Shown here in pieces: positions 46,144-54,948 of a stretch of DNA of 64,000 nucleotides (positions within the stretch are counted from its first letter, which is position 1; every line of letters starts with the position of its first letter). A program made the position numbers and the translations under genes. Below the pieces are notes generated by a model that saw only the letters and a list, made by a program, of their open reading frames with translations, was not told the DNA's origin and did no database searches. Origin of the DNA: Streptosporangium canum (lineage in GTDB: Bacteria > Actinomycetota > Actinomycetes > Streptosporangiales > Streptosporangiaceae); NCBI RefSeq assembly GCF_900113865.1, contig NZ_FOQY01000006.1:313852-377851 (forward strand). Direction: 5' to 3'.

Positions 46144-46176
46144 AGGACCCGCCGCAAGACGGACCTGACGGTCCAG

Positions 46177-46206
46177 GTGGGCCGCCTCCCTCAGGGGGCG
46201 GCCCAC
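46177..46206. terminator. Hairpin between convergent operons
   Basis: GTGGGCCGCC (46177-46186) pairs with GGCGGCCCAC (46197-46206), with three further inner GC pairs around a bulge. No T-tract. It lies after the transglutaminase gene and before the convergent DUF3040 gene; 46207-46340 shows nothing else. Confidence 0.55.
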
Positions 46207-46340
46207 AGCCGTCGGAGAGAGCGGCCCGGCGGCGGCCGTGGCCGCGGAGCCCGGTCCGCAGGTGCCCGTCCGTTCGGACCGTCCACCCGCCGCGGTCGCC
46301 CGGAGGGCGCCTCATCGCGGCGGGGTCCGCGGGCAGAGCC

Positions 46341-46739
46341 CTAGTGCTCGTCGTGACGACGGCGCCAGCGCTCTTCCATCCGTTCCATGAAGCTCTGCCG
46401 GGAGCCGCCACGGCGCACGGCCTTGCCCGGCTGCCCGGGCCGCGCGGCCGGGCCGGCCTCACCGAACCCGTTCATCCGCTTCCAGCTTGACAGACCCCAC
46501 AAACACGCGGCGAGCATGACCACGAAACCGCCGACGCCGAGCGGGATGTTGTTGATCACGACGCCGACCATCAACAGGACGATGCCCAGGACGAAGCCGA
46601 TGGAGGCCTTCACCAGGCGACGCTTGTAGTGGCTGCGTGGATCACTGATCCTTACGGTATTGGCCCACTTCGGGTCCTCAGCGTAGAGGGCCTGCTCGAT
46701 CTGGTCGAGCAAGCGCTGCTCGTGATCAGAGAGCGGCAC
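46341..46739 (-). CDS. DUF3040 small membrane protein
   Basis: About 132 aa. The N-terminus PLSDHEQRLLDQIEQALYAEDP is the DUF3040 hallmark, followed by two hydrophobic helices (ASIGFVLGIVLLMVGVVI and GGFVVMLAACLWGL) and a basic tail ending RWRRRHDEH. The function is unknown; the family is widespread in actinobacteria. GTG 46739 with GGGAGG five bases upstream fits the family start better than the longer frame. Confidence 0.92.
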   Translation of the reverse strand: MPLSDHEQRLLDQIEQALYAEDPKWANTVRISDPRSHYKRRLVKASIGFVLGIVLLMVGVVINNIPLGVGGFVVMLAACLWGLSSWKRMNGFGEAGPAARPGQPGKAVRRGGSRQSFMERMEERWRRRHDEH

Positions 46740-46886
46740 GGCGCCTCCCAAGGACAGCCCCAGGACGGGGAAGACGGTGACGGACGACACGGGGTGTCCG
46801 AACCTCGCGGTCGGTTATCCCCAGAATACGAGGCTGTAGACGTAGACGAAAGAAAACGTCCAACGTAGTCCAAACCGGAGGTGACG

Positions 46887-48125
46887 TCATGGAGCCATTC
46901 CATCAAACGGCGGACGGACAAGCGACGCCGGGAGCACCACATCCCGGCCGAATCGCCGGGCCGCCCTGTCCATCGCCTGTTCGGCCTCCCGCCAGCCCGT
47001 CTCCCGCTCTCCGAGGCCGAGCTGCCTGGTGGCCTCACCGGCCGGGCTGAGGTTCTCCACCCGTACCCCGACCAGGCGGAGCCGGTCTCTGCCCAGGCCG
47101 GCGGCGGTGTAGAGGTCGCAGGCGGTCGCGTAGAGCGTCTGGGCGACGTCGGTGGGCTCCCGGAGGGTCCGGGAGCGGGAGATCGTGCTGAAGTCGGCGC
47201 GGCGGAGCTTGACACTGACGGTGCGGCCGACGTGGCCGCCCTCCCTGAGCCTGGCGGCGACCCGCTCGGAGAGGCGGAGCAGCTCTCTGCGGATCTTCAC
47301 CGGATCGCCGACGTCTGTGGCGAACGTCTCCTCGGCCCCGATGCTCTTGTCGGGCGCGTGCGGGGTGACCGGACGCTCGTCGCGCCCCCAGGCGAGCGCG
47401 GCCAGATGGGCTCCGGCGGCCTGGCCGAGCTGGCGCTGCAGGGTGGCGACCGGGACCCCGGCGAGATCGCCGACGGTCCTGATGCCCAATCGCACCAGGG
47501 ACTGCTCCGTACGCTCCCCTACGCCCCACAGAGCCCCTACCGGGAGCGGGTGGAGGAAATCCACCACCCTGTCAGCCGGGACCACCAGAAGGCCGTCTGG
47601 CTTGCAGTGCTGCGAGGCGAGTTTGGCCACGAATTTACTGTTTGCCACCCCGACGGAGCAGGTGATCCCGTGCTCGCGCACGACCTGCTCGCGGATCATC
47701 GCGGCGATCGCGGCCGGCGGGCCGAGGCGCTTGCGCGCCCCGCCGACGTCGAGGAACGCCTCGTCGGAGGCGATCGGCTCCACCTCGGGGGTGAAGGTGT
47801 GGAAGATCTCCATGACCCCCCGGGAGACCTCGGCGTACTTTTCGCGGCTCGGCGGGATGATCACGGCCTGGGGGCAGAGCCGGCGGGCCCGCGTCATGGG
47901 CATGGCCGAGTGCACCCCGAATCTCCTGGCCTCGTAGGTGGCGCTGAGCACCACGCCACGCGCGCCGGGCGCGCCGATGACGACGGGCGTGCCCTTGAGC
48001 TCAGGACGCTCGCGCAGCTCGACGCTGGCGTAGAAGGCGTCCATGTCGACGTGCAGGATCGTGCAGCCGGTGTCGTCGGCACCCAGATCCGACCCCGGGC
48101 GCGGCATCTGCTGTTTCCTCGACAC
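46887..48125 (-). CDS. dinB: DNA polymerase IV (Y family)
   Basis: A 412-aa translesion polymerase. The palm has HVDMDAFYASVE and SDEAFLDVGG with the catalytic Asp and Asp-Glu. VGVANSKFVAKLAS and the little-finger region follow. The GTG start (48125) is six bases after a -10 element TAAGAT, so the mRNA may be leaderless. A LexA-type box overlaps the promoter, indicating SOS control. Confidence 0.95.
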   Translation of the reverse strand: MSRKQQMPRPGSDLGADDTGCTILHVDMDAFYASVELRERPELKGTPVVIGAPGARGVVLSATYEARRFGVHSAMPMTRARRLCPQAVIIPPSREKYAEVSRGVMEIFHTFTPEVEPIASDEAFLDVGGARKRLGPPAAIAAMIREQVVREHGITCSVGVANSKFVAKLASQHCKPDGLLVVPADRVVDFLHPLPVGALWGVGERTEQSLVRLGIRTVGDLAGVPVATLQRQLGQAAGAHLAALAWGRDERPVTPHAPDKSIGAEETFATDVGDPVKIRRELLRLSERVAARLREGGHVGRTVSVKLRRADFSTISRSRTLREPTDVAQTLYATACDLYTAAGLGRDRLRLVGVRVENLSPAGEATRQLGLGERETGWREAEQAMDRAARRFGRDVVLPASLVRPPFDGMAP

Positions 48126-48131
48126 GGGGCC

Positions 48132-48159
48132 ATCTTAGGGGAACGCATGTTCGACGCAA
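48132..48159 (-). promoter_or_regulatory. dinB promoter with LexA (SOS) box
   Basis: On the minus strand -35 TTGCGT (48159-48154), a 16-bp spacer and -10 TAAGAT (48137-48132). The spacer is filled by TCGAACATGCGTTCCC (48154-48139), matching the actinobacterial LexA consensus TCGAAC-N4-GTTCGA at one full half-site and four of six bases of the other. Binding would cover the promoter core. Confidence 0.75.
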
Positions 48160-48162
48160 GCC

Positions 48163-48921
48163 TCACCGGCGGCCGAGGACGTGCAACTGGGTGGCGATGT
48201 CCCGGAGCACCGGGTGGGCGGCCGCCGCCTGCTCCAGGGCGACCAGGGCACGCGCGGCGCCCGGCTCGCCGTCGAGCAGCCGGCTGGGCACCAGGTCGGC
48301 GAAGACGCGCACGCCGTGGACCTCTCCGGGGACGAAGCCGGTCGCGGCGAGGAGCTGCGACAGGGCCTCCCGGGTGAAGCGCCGCGGCGTGGGGTCGCGC
48401 TCGCCCCAGCGGCCCTCGGGGTCCTCCAGGACCTGGCGGGCCTCGTCGAAGCGGCCGGCGACCGAGCGGTGCAGCGCGGCGGCGAGCGGGTTGGCGGCCA
48501 GCACGCTGATCGCCCCGCCCTCGCGCAGCAGACCGGCCATGGCCGTCAGCGCGCTGACCGGATCCTCCACGTACTCCAGCACGCTGTGGCAGAGCACCAG
48601 GTCGGCGCCGTCGGTGGGGAGCAGCTCGCCCAGGTCGGCGGCGTCGCCCTGCAGCGCGCGCACGCCCACCCCCGCCTCCGCGGCACGGCGCTCGAGCGCG
48701 GCCAGCGAGTCGGGGCTGGGGTCGACGACCGTGACGGCATGCCCGAGCTCGGCCAGCGGTACGGCGAAGCCGCCCGTGCCGCCCCCGGCGTCGACGATGT
48801 CGAGGCGGGCCCGGCCGGTCGCGGAGACCCTGTCGGCCAGCACGGCCCGCAGGACGTCCCAGACGACGGCGGTGCGGACCGCCGGGGTGCCTGACTGCCT
48901 CGAGATGCCTACGGCATGCAA
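48163..48921 (-). CDS. SAM-dependent methyltransferase
   Basis: A 252-aa class I methyltransferase. Motif I is VDAGGGTGGFAVPLAELG near residue 43, followed by VVDPSP at the acidic SAM-binding strand, ALQGDAADL and LCHSVLEYVEDP. No further domain is seen. It somewhat resembles the CmoA/SmtA group; its substrate cannot be assigned. It sits between nusB, 195 bases upstream, and dinB, 37 bases downstream. The gap to nusB (48922-49116) shows nothing notable. Confidence 0.88.
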   Translation of the reverse strand: MHAVGISRQSGTPAVRTAVVWDVLRAVLADRVSATGRARLDIVDAGGGTGGFAVPLAELGHAVTVVDPSPDSLAALERRAAEAGVGVRALQGDAADLGELLPTDGADLVLCHSVLEYVEDPVSALTAMAGLLREGGAISVLAANPLAAALHRSVAGRFDEARQVLEDPEGRWGERDPTPRRFTREALSQLLAATGFVPGEVHGVRVFADLVPSRLLDGEPGAARALVALEQAAAAHPVLRDIATQLHVLGRR

Positions 48922-49116
48922 CTTCGGATCGCCTCCTACTTCGGTGACGAGCCCAGCCTACGCCGGACGGCCCCCGGGCCGGTCCGGGGGTGATCCGTAC
49001 TCGGACGCGGCCGGGCGCGGGCGGGGGGAGAGAGACGGAAGGGGGAGGCGACGCCGGGCGGGCCGCCGCGGGCGCCGGCCGCGGGAGACCGGAGACCCGG
49101 TCCCCCACGAGGGACG

Positions 49117-49527
49117 CTACAGCGTCAGGGACGGCTTGAGCTGCTTGAAGCGGGCCATCAGGCCGTTGACGAACTGCGGCGACTCGTCGGTCGACAGTTC
49201 GGAGGCCAGGCCGACCCACTCGCTGATGACGACGCCCTCGGGGACGTCGGGCATCCACAGCAGCTCGTAGGTGCCGCCGCGCAGCAGGTTGCGGTCGACC
49301 GCGGGCATGCGGTCGAGCGTCCAGCCCTCGGCGTAGGTGGTGATCAGTTCGTCGATGCGCGCCCGGTGCCGGCACACGCCCTCGACGATCGTCGCGGTGT
49401 ACTCGTTGACGGGCGGCTCCGCCCGCTCCAGGCGCTCGGCGAGAACGCTGAGCGGGTCCTGGCTGCGCGCCTCCGCCTCGAACAGGATGTCCAGCGCGCG
49501 CCTGCGCGCCTTACCCCGTGCCGACAT
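49117..49527 (-). CDS. nusB: Transcription antitermination factor NusB
   Basis: A 136-aa all-helical RNA-binding protein, part of the rRNA antitermination complex with NusE/S10. Family motifs ARRRALDILFEAEAR at the start and VISEWVGLASELSTDESPQFVNGLM near the end are present. It overlaps or abuts efp at 49527, the usual pepQ-efp-nusB order. Confidence 0.95.
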   Translation of the reverse strand: MSARGKARRRALDILFEAEARSQDPLSVLAERLERAEPPVNEYTATIVEGVCRHRARIDELITTYAEGWTLDRMPAVDRNLLRGGTYELLWMPDVPEGVVISEWVGLASELSTDESPQFVNGLMARFKQLKPSLTL

Positions 49528-50087
49528 CAGGCCCGGCCGAGGTAATCGCCGGTGCGGGTGTCGACCTTGACCTTCTCGCCGGTCGTGATGAACAGCGGCA
49601 CCTTGATCTCGGCGCCGGTCTCCAGCTTGGCGGGCTTGGTGCCGCCGGTGGAGCGGTCGCCCTGGAGGCCGGGCTCGGTCTCGGCGATGATCAGCTCGAC
49701 GGCCGCGGGCAGGTCGATGTAGAGCACGTTGCCCTCGTTGATCGCCACCGTGGCCAGCATGTTCTCCAGCAGGTAGTCGGCGGCGCCGCCGACCGCGGTC
49801 CGGGAGACGTTGAGCATGTCGTAGTTCTCGGTGTCCATGAAGACGAAGTCGTCGCCGTCCATGTAGGAGAACTGCATCTCGCGCTTGTCGACGTTGGCCA
49901 CCTCGACCTTGACGCCGGCGTTGAAGGTCTTGTCGACGACCTTGCCCGACATGACGTTCTTCAGCTTGGTGCGGACGAACGCACCACCCTTGCCGGGCTT
50001 GACGTGCTGGAACTCCACAACCGTCCAGAGCTCACCGCCGTCGAGCTTGAGCACCAGGCCGTTCTTGAGGTCGTTCGTCGTCGCCAC
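49527..50087 (-). CDS. efp: Translation elongation factor P
   Basis: A 186-aa, three-domain factor that relieves ribosome stalling at polyproline. The tip loop reads [17 protein letters not shown], with the conserved Lys at the position modified in many bacteria. Most actinobacteria have Pro after GKG; this protein has Gly. GTG 50087 has AGGAGA six bases upstream; the longer open frame is not supported. Polyproline-rich proteins such as the kinase linkers encoded nearby are plausible clients. Confidence 0.95.
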   Translation of the reverse strand: MATTNDLKNGLVLKLDGGELWTVVEFQHVKPGKGGAFVRTKLKNVMSGKVVDKTFNAGVKVEVANVDKREMQFSYMDGDDFVFMDTENYDMLNVSRTAVGGAADYLLENMLATVAINEGNVLYIDLPAAVELIIAETEPGLQGDRSTGGTKPAKLETGAEIKVPLFITTGEKVKVDTRTGDYLGRA

Positions 50088-50112
50088 TAGTTTCTCCTGC
50101 GTACGGCCGCTC

Positions 50113-51180
50113 TTAAAGGACAAGCAGCTCTTTGGTCGTCCGTGTGAGAAGTTCCGGTCCGTCATCACGCGTCACGAGCGTGTCCTCGATGCGGACGCCG
50201 CCCCTGCCCGGTAGGTAAACTCCAGGCTCAACGGTGACCGGAACTCGATCCTCTAGTCTAGCGTGCTCATGGTCGGGCTCTGGCTTCAGCGGAGACAGGA
50301 ACGGCGCCTCGTGAATCTCCAGCCCGACACCGTGTCCGAGGCCGTGGCCGAAGTAGTCTCCGTACCCCGCCCGCGCGATCACCTCGCGGGCGGCGGCGTC
50401 CACCTCGTGGGCGGCGGCGCCGGGCCGTACGGCATGGCGGCCGGCGCGCTGGGCGGCGCGGACCAGGTCGTACAGCTCGCGCTGCCACGGGGCGGGCTCG
50501 CCGATCGCCACCGTCCGGGTCATGTCGGCATGGTAGCCCCCGTGCAGCGCCCCGAAGTCCATCGTGACCAGATCACCCCGCTCCAATGGCCGGTCCGAGG
50601 GCGAGTGGTGCGGGATCGAGCCGTTGGGGCCGCTCGCCACGATCGAGTCGAAGGCGGGCTTCTCGGCGCCCAGTTCGATCATCCGGGACTCCAGCGCCCT
50701 GGCGATGTCCCTCTCGGTCACCCCGGGCCGCAGCATGGGCAGCACGTCGGAGAACGCCTGGTCGGTGATCGCGCACGCGTCGCGGAGGAGGTCGATCTCG
50801 GCCTCGTCCTTGACCCGGCGCACCGACTCCACCGCCCCTGTCAGGCGCAGCAGGTCCTCGCCCAGCCGGAAGTAGTCGGCGACGGGCATGTCGTGGGCCT
50901 CGACGGCGACCCGGTCGGCCATCACCACCAGGCATCCGGCGACGTCGCGCTCCTCGACCACCTCGATGTCGGAGCAGGCCCGCCGCGCGGTCTCGGCGTA
51001 GCGGGAGTCGGTGGCCAGCGTGGCACGGGCGTCGGCCCGGACGAGCACCGCCGCGTTGGAGCTGGCCAGGCCGGTCAGGTAGCGCACGTTGACGCCCCGG
51101 GTGACCAGGATCGCGTCCGCCTCGTGAGCGGGGAGCAGTGCCGCGAGGCGTTCGCGGCGCCGAGCATGGGTGACGGTCAT
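50113..51180 (-). CDS. pepQ: Xaa-Pro aminopeptidase/dipeptidase, M24 family
   Basis: About 355 aa. An N-terminal creatinase-like domain precedes the pita-bread catalytic domain. Metal ligands are visible: [17 protein letters not shown] (two Asp), [16 protein letters not shown] (His), [11 protein letters not shown] (Glu) and RIEDTLV (Glu). It removes Pro-adjacent N-terminal residues. The start is ATG 51180; 51189 is possible. It forms an operon with efp and nusB. Confidence 0.94.
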   Translation of the reverse strand: MTVTHARRRERLAALLPAHEADAILVTRGVNVRYLTGLASSNAAVLVRADARATLATDSRYAETARRACSDIEVVEERDVAGCLVVMADRVAVEAHDMPVADYFRLGEDLLRLTGAVESVRRVKDEAEIDLLRDACAITDQAFSDVLPMLRPGVTERDIARALESRMIELGAEKPAFDSIVASGPNGSIPHHSPSDRPLERGDLVTMDFGALHGGYHADMTRTVAIGEPAPWQRELYDLVRAAQRAGRHAVRPGAAAHEVDAAAREVIARAGYGDYFGHGLGHGVGLEIHEAPFLSPLKPEPDHEHARLEDRVPVTVEPGVYLPGRGGVRIEDTLVTRDDGPELLTRTTKELLVL

Positions 51181-51206
51181 GTTCCGCATGCTATTGACCA
51201 CCGCTC

Positions 51207-51264
51207 TTGACCCCCTTCGCAGGTGTCGCTACCTTCCCCCCAAAGGTTAGGAAGGTTTCCTAAC
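51207..51264 (+). promoter_or_regulatory. Promoter and palindromic operator of the GH9 cellulase gene
   Basis: TTGACC (51207-51212), a 17-bp spacer and TACCTT (51230-51235) form a good promoter. The predicted start site near 51242 is followed immediately by GTTAGGAAGGTTTCCTAAC (51246-51264), identical to the palindrome at 170-188. A site just after the transcription start suggests repression, presumably relieved by a sugar signal (inference). The cellulase ATG is 23 bases further on. Confidence 0.75.
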
Positions 51265-51286
51265 TTCCCCCGCACCAGGAGCGCCG

Positions 51287-53158
51287 ATGCGACGCATTCT
51301 CGCCGCCGTAGCCCTCTCCGCACTCGTGACGGCCGGCAGCCCCGCCCTGGCGGAGAGCACCGCCGGGTTCATCCGGGTCGACCAGGTCGGATTCGCCCCC
51401 TCCGAGGCCAAACGGGCCTACCTGATGACGACGGGCCCGGCCGCCGCGACGCCCTTCACCGTCGTCGACCACCGGGGCCGGGAGGTGCTGCGCGGCAGGG
51501 CCGGCGCGGACCTCGGCCGCTGGAACGCCAAGTACGGGCATGTCTACGCCGTCGACGTCAGCGGGCTCCGCGCCCCGGGCAGGTATCGGATCAGGACCGC
51601 CGCGTCCACCTCGGCGGAGTTCCGGGTCGCCCCGGCCGCGCAGTTCGCCGGGCCCGCCGCCAAGGTCGTCACGTTCTTCGGCGCCCAGCGCGACGGCGCC
51701 GACGTGATCCCCGGCGAGCTCGGGCGCAAGCCCTCCCACCTCAACGACCGCCGGGCCGCCGTCTACGAGTGGCCGGTCTTCACCGGCCCCGACACCGACC
51801 AGATCAAGGGCGGGCTCACCGCCCTCGGCGGGACCGTCGACGCCGAGGGCGGCTGGTTCGACGCGGGCGACTACCTGAAGTTCACCCACATCCTGGCCTA
51901 CGTCGACACGCTGCTCTGGGCGGCCAGGCGCGACGCCGGGCCCGCGGTGGACCCCCGGCTCCGGGCCGAGGCGGCGCACGGCCTGAAGTGGCTGGACAAG
52001 ATGTGGGACGAGCGGTCCAGGACCCTCTACATCCAGGTCGGCATCGGCGCGGGCGACGCGGAGGGCACGTTCGCCGGCGACCACGACGTCTGGCGCCTGC
52101 CCGAGGCCGACGACGGGGACACCGGCCAGGGGCGGCAGTTCATCCGCAACCGCCCGGTCTTCCGCGCGGCCCCGCCCGGCGAGCCGATCAGCCCCAACCT
52201 CGCGGGCCGTACGGCCGCCGCGTTCGCCCTGGCCTCCCAGGTGGAGCCCGACCGATACCGGGCCCAGCGGCTGCTGGACAAGGCCGCCTCGATCTACGCG
52301 CTGGCCAGGACCGAGAACGTGGGCAGGCTGACCACCTCGCTGCCGTGGGCCTTCTATCCGGAGAGCGTGTGGCGCGACGACATGGAGCTGGGCGGGGCCG
52401 AGATGGCACTGGCCGCCCAGCGGCTGGAGGACCCCCGGGCCGGGGAATGGCTCCGGCAGGCCGCGCACTGGGCCGGGCAGTATCTGGAGCACGAGGCCGG
52501 GGGCGACACCCTCAACCTCTACGACGTCAGCGCCCTCGGCCACGCCGACCTGGTCCGCGCGCTGCGCGCCGCCGGAACCGGCGGCCTGGCGGTGGAGGAG
52601 TCACACCTGCTCGGCGACCTGAAGGCGCAGCTGGAGATCGGCGCCGGGCGCGCCGCCAAGGACCCGTTCGGGGCCGGCGCGGTGTACGACGGCTTCGACG
52701 CGGTGCCGCACGCCTTCGGCCTGGCCGCCACCTCCCGGCTGTACCGGGCGGTGAGCGGTGACCGCGCCTACGACGCCTTCGGCACCCGGCAGCGCAACTG
52801 GACCTTCGGCGCCAACGCCTGGGGCGTGTCGTTCATGGTCGGCGCGGGCGAGAACTTCGAGCGCTGCCCGCACCACCAGATCGCCAACCTCAAGGGCCGC
52901 GTCGACGGCCGCCGCCCCCTGGCCGTCGGCGCGGTCGTGAACGGGCCCAACAGCGAGGACCTGTTCTCCGGCGGCCTGGGCGAGCACTTCGAGGAGATGA
53001 GGCGCTGCCCGGGCGACGGCGTGGACCGCTACGAGGAGTTCACCGGGCGCGGCTCCCGCTACGTCGACGACGTCCGCTCCTGGCAGGCGTCGGAGCCCGC
53101 CGACGACTTCGCGGCGATCGCGCTGTACGCGCTCACGCTGATGTCGAAGGACCGCTGA
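51287..53158 (+). CDS. Secreted glycoside hydrolase family 9 (endoglucanase/cellulase type)
   Basis: A 623-aa protein with a signal peptide (MRRILAAVALSALVTAGSPALA, Ala-x-Ala cut near residue 23). An N-terminal Ig-like CelD_N domain (about 28-115) leads to the (alpha/alpha)6 GH9 barrel. The catalytic base region is FDAGD (D192-D195); the His motif CPHHQ and the likely acid Glu E603 in SEPADDF are present. There is no carbohydrate-binding module. It hydrolyses beta-1,4-glucans or related oligosaccharides. Flanked by its operator upstream and a strong hairpin downstream. Confidence 0.9.
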   Translation: MRRILAAVALSALVTAGSPALAESTAGFIRVDQVGFAPSEAKRAYLMTTGPAAATPFTVVDHRGREVLRGRAGADLGRWNAKYGHVYAVDVSGLRAPGRYRIRTAASTSAEFRVAPAAQFAGPAAKVVTFFGAQRDGADVIPGELGRKPSHLNDRRAAVYEWPVFTGPDTDQIKGGLTALGGTVDAEGGWFDAGDYLKFTHILAYVDTLLWAARRDAGPAVDPRLRAEAAHGLKWLDKMWDERSRTLYIQVGIGAGDAEGTFAGDHDVWRLPEADDGDTGQGRQFIRNRPVFRAAPPGEPISPNLAGRTAAAFALASQVEPDRYRAQRLLDKAASIYALARTENVGRLTTSLPWAFYPESVWRDDMELGGAEMALAAQRLEDPRAGEWLRQAAHWAGQYLEHEAGGDTLNLYDVSALGHADLVRALRAAGTGGLAVEESHLLGDLKAQLEIGAGRAAKDPFGAGAVYDGFDAVPHAFGLAATSRLYRAVSGDRAYDAFGTRQRNWTFGANAWGVSFMVGAGENFERCPHHQIANLKGRVDGRRPLAVGAVVNGPNSEDLFSGGLGEHFEEMRRCPGDGVDRYEEFTGRGSRYVDDVRSWQASEPADDFAAIALYALTLMSKDR

Positions 53159-53238
53159 CCCGCGGCCGGCGCGGCGCGGCCGGGCTCCCCCTGTCGCCGG
53201 GACCGGCGGGGGCCCGCCGAGCCGTGCCGGGCACGGAA

Positions 53239-53276
53239 GTACGGCCCGCCTCCCCGTGCGGGGAGGCGGGCCGTAC
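53239..53276. terminator. 17-bp perfect hairpin after the cellulase gene
   Basis: Arms 53239-53255 and 53260-53276 are exactly complementary, with loop GTGC. No T-tract. It separates the cellulase gene from the convergent symporter gene and probably terminates both. Confidence 0.7.
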
Positions 53277-53280
53277 GTGA

Positions 53281-53392
53281 TCGGACCGTCAGGCGGTCGC
53301 GGGCGCGGGGCCCCTGACCGCCCTCTCGGCGGGAACTCGGACCGTCAGGCGGTCACGGGCTCGGGAGCCCTGACCACCCTCTCGGCGGGAGC
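53281..53392. repeat. Tandem duplication of the symporter gene 3' end (2 x 56 bp)
   Basis: Copies at 53281-53336 and 53337-53392 differ at only a few positions. The right-hand copy includes the symporter stop codon (53345-53347) and its last 15 or so codons; the left-hand copy is non-coding and still holds an equivalent stop. It is the best preserved of the junction duplications in this window. Confidence 0.85.
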
Positions 53393-54640
53393 GTCGTCGA
53401 GCGGCTGGGGCGGCGCGTTGAAGACCGCCTCGTCGAGGCGGCCCTCGGCCCTGCCGACCAGGACCGGGACGACCATCTGGCCGGCCACGTTGGTGGCGGT
53501 GCGGATCATGTCGAGGATCGGGTCGATGGCCAGCAGCAGGCCGACGCCCTCAAGGGGCAGGCCGAGCGTGCTCAGGGTGAGGGTGAGCATCACGATCGCG
53601 CCGGTGAGGCCGGCGGTGGCGGCGGAGCCGACCACGGAGACGAAGGCGATCAGCAGGTACTGGCCGACCCCGAGCGGGATGTGGAACACCTGGGCCACGA
53701 AGATCGCGGCGAGGGCCGGGTAGATCGCGGCGCAGCCGTCCATCTTGGTGGTCGCGCCGAACGGCACCGCGAAGGAGGCGTAGTCGCGGTCCACGCCCAG
53801 GCGCTCGGTGGTGACGCGCTGGGTGAGCGGCATGGTCCCGACCGAGGAACGGGAGACGAAGGCCAGCTCGATGGCGGGCCAGGCGTTGCGGTAGAAGGTG
53901 ATCGGGTTGACCTTGCCGACGAAGGCGAGCAGCAGCGGGTAGCTCACCAGGAGCACCAGGAGGCAGCCGATGTAGACCCCCGCGCTGAGCTTGGCGAGCG
54001 GGGCGAGCAGGTCCCAGCCGTAGCTGGCCACGGACTTGCCGATGAGACCCGCCGTGCCGATCGGGGCCAGTCGGATGACCCACCACAGAGCCTTCTGGAC
54101 CAGTTCGAGGACCGAGCGGCTGAAGCCGAGGAACGGCTCGGCCTTGTCGCCGACGGCCAGGGCGGCGGCGCCGAGGACGGCTCCCAGGAAGACGATCTGG
54201 AGGACGTTGAGCTCGGTGAAGGCGGTGACGATGTTGGTGGGGATGATGCCGGTCAGGAAGTCGACCCAGGTTCCGGCGCCTTCCAGGTCCACGGCCTTGG
54301 CGCCCTCGGTGGCGATGGTGACGCCCTGGCCGGGGTTGATGACCAGGCCGAGGCCGATGCCGAAGGCCACGGCGATCAGCGAGGTGATCAGGAACCACAG
54401 CAGCGTCTTGCCGGCGAGCCTGGCGGCCCCGTTGACGTTGCGCAGGTTGGCCACGCTGACGACGACCGCGGTGAAGACCAGCGGCGGGACCGCGAGCTTG
54501 AGGAGCTGGACGAAGATCTTGCCGACTTCGGTCAGGGTGGTGGTGAGCCAGGCGACGTCACCGGCGCGGGCGATGAAGCCGAGGGCGACACCGGCCGCCA
54601 GGCCCAGCAGCAACTGCAGGGAGAAAGAGAACCTCTTCAT
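53345..54640 (-). CDS. Dicarboxylate/amino acid:cation symporter (SDF/DAACS family)
   Basis: A 431-aa membrane protein of the GltPh/DctA fold, eight helices plus two hairpins. The serine-rich hairpin motif appears as SRSSVGTMPLT. The helix 7 motif, NMDGT in most members, reads TKMDGCA here, changing the Asn and Thr that help bind Na+ and substrate, so coupling ion or substrate may differ. ATG 54640 has GGAG eight bases upstream. A perfect Crp/GlxR site lies about 210 bases upstream (54847-54862). Confidence 0.9.
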   Translation of the reverse strand: MKRFSFSLQLLLGLAAGVALGFIARAGDVAWLTTTLTEVGKIFVQLLKLAVPPLVFTAVVVSVANLRNVNGAARLAGKTLLWFLITSLIAVAFGIGLGLVINPGQGVTIATEGAKAVDLEGAGTWVDFLTGIIPTNIVTAFTELNVLQIVFLGAVLGAAALAVGDKAEPFLGFSRSVLELVQKALWWVIRLAPIGTAGLIGKSVASYGWDLLAPLAKLSAGVYIGCLLVLLVSYPLLLAFVGKVNPITFYRNAWPAIELAFVSRSSVGTMPLTQRVTTERLGVDRDYASFAVPFGATTKMDGCAAIYPALAAIFVAQVFHIPLGVGQYLLIAFVSVVGSAATAGLTGAIVMLTLTLSTLGLPLEGVGLLLAIDPILDMIRTATNVAGQMVVPVLVGRAEGRLDEAVFNAPPQPLDDAPAERVVRAPEPVTA

Positions 54641-54821
54641 GAACGGAACTCCGAGAAAGGGCATGCCGGAGCGGACACGGGCATGCGGAGTGAGGATTGG
54701 GGAGCGGGGGCGTCGTTCAGCGACAGAGCTGGCTACTGAGCCGGCACAGGTCGACGTGCAGCCGCTCGACGAGCCACACGATCACCGGGGAGAACCTCAC
54801 GGCGGGGTAAAACATCCTCAA

Positions 54822-54862
54822 GCGATACGTATATTCCGATTTGTCATGTGATCCACATCACA
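54822..54862 (-). promoter_or_regulatory. Crp/GlxR-type site and candidate promoter for the symporter
   Basis: TGTGA-TCCACA-TCACA at 54847-54862 is an exact TGTGA-N6-TCACA palindrome, the consensus of Crp, Mycobacterium Rv3676 and Corynebacterium GlxR. On the minus strand -10-like hexamers TATACG (54833-54828) and TATCGC (54827-54822) follow, placing the site centre about 34-40 bases before the start, typical for activation. The rest of 54641-54948 holds a long untranslated leader and a terminator of the next gene. Confidence 0.75.
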
Positions 54863-54902
54863 GCATGGACCGGAAGGCCGCGGCAAGAGGCCGGAAAGCG
54901 AG

Positions 54903-54934
54903 AAAAGGGGGCCCCGGCCGGAGCCGGGACCCCC
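54903..54934 (-). terminator. Intrinsic terminator after the LLM oxidoreductase gene
   Basis: On the minus strand a 12-bp GC stem (54934-54923 with 54918-54907, one internal mismatch) with a 4-nt loop is followed by TTTTC. It lies 15 bases after the stop codon and separates this gene from the symporter gene read in the same direction. Confidence 0.75.
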
Positions 54935-54948
54935 TCCGTCCGGAGGCG

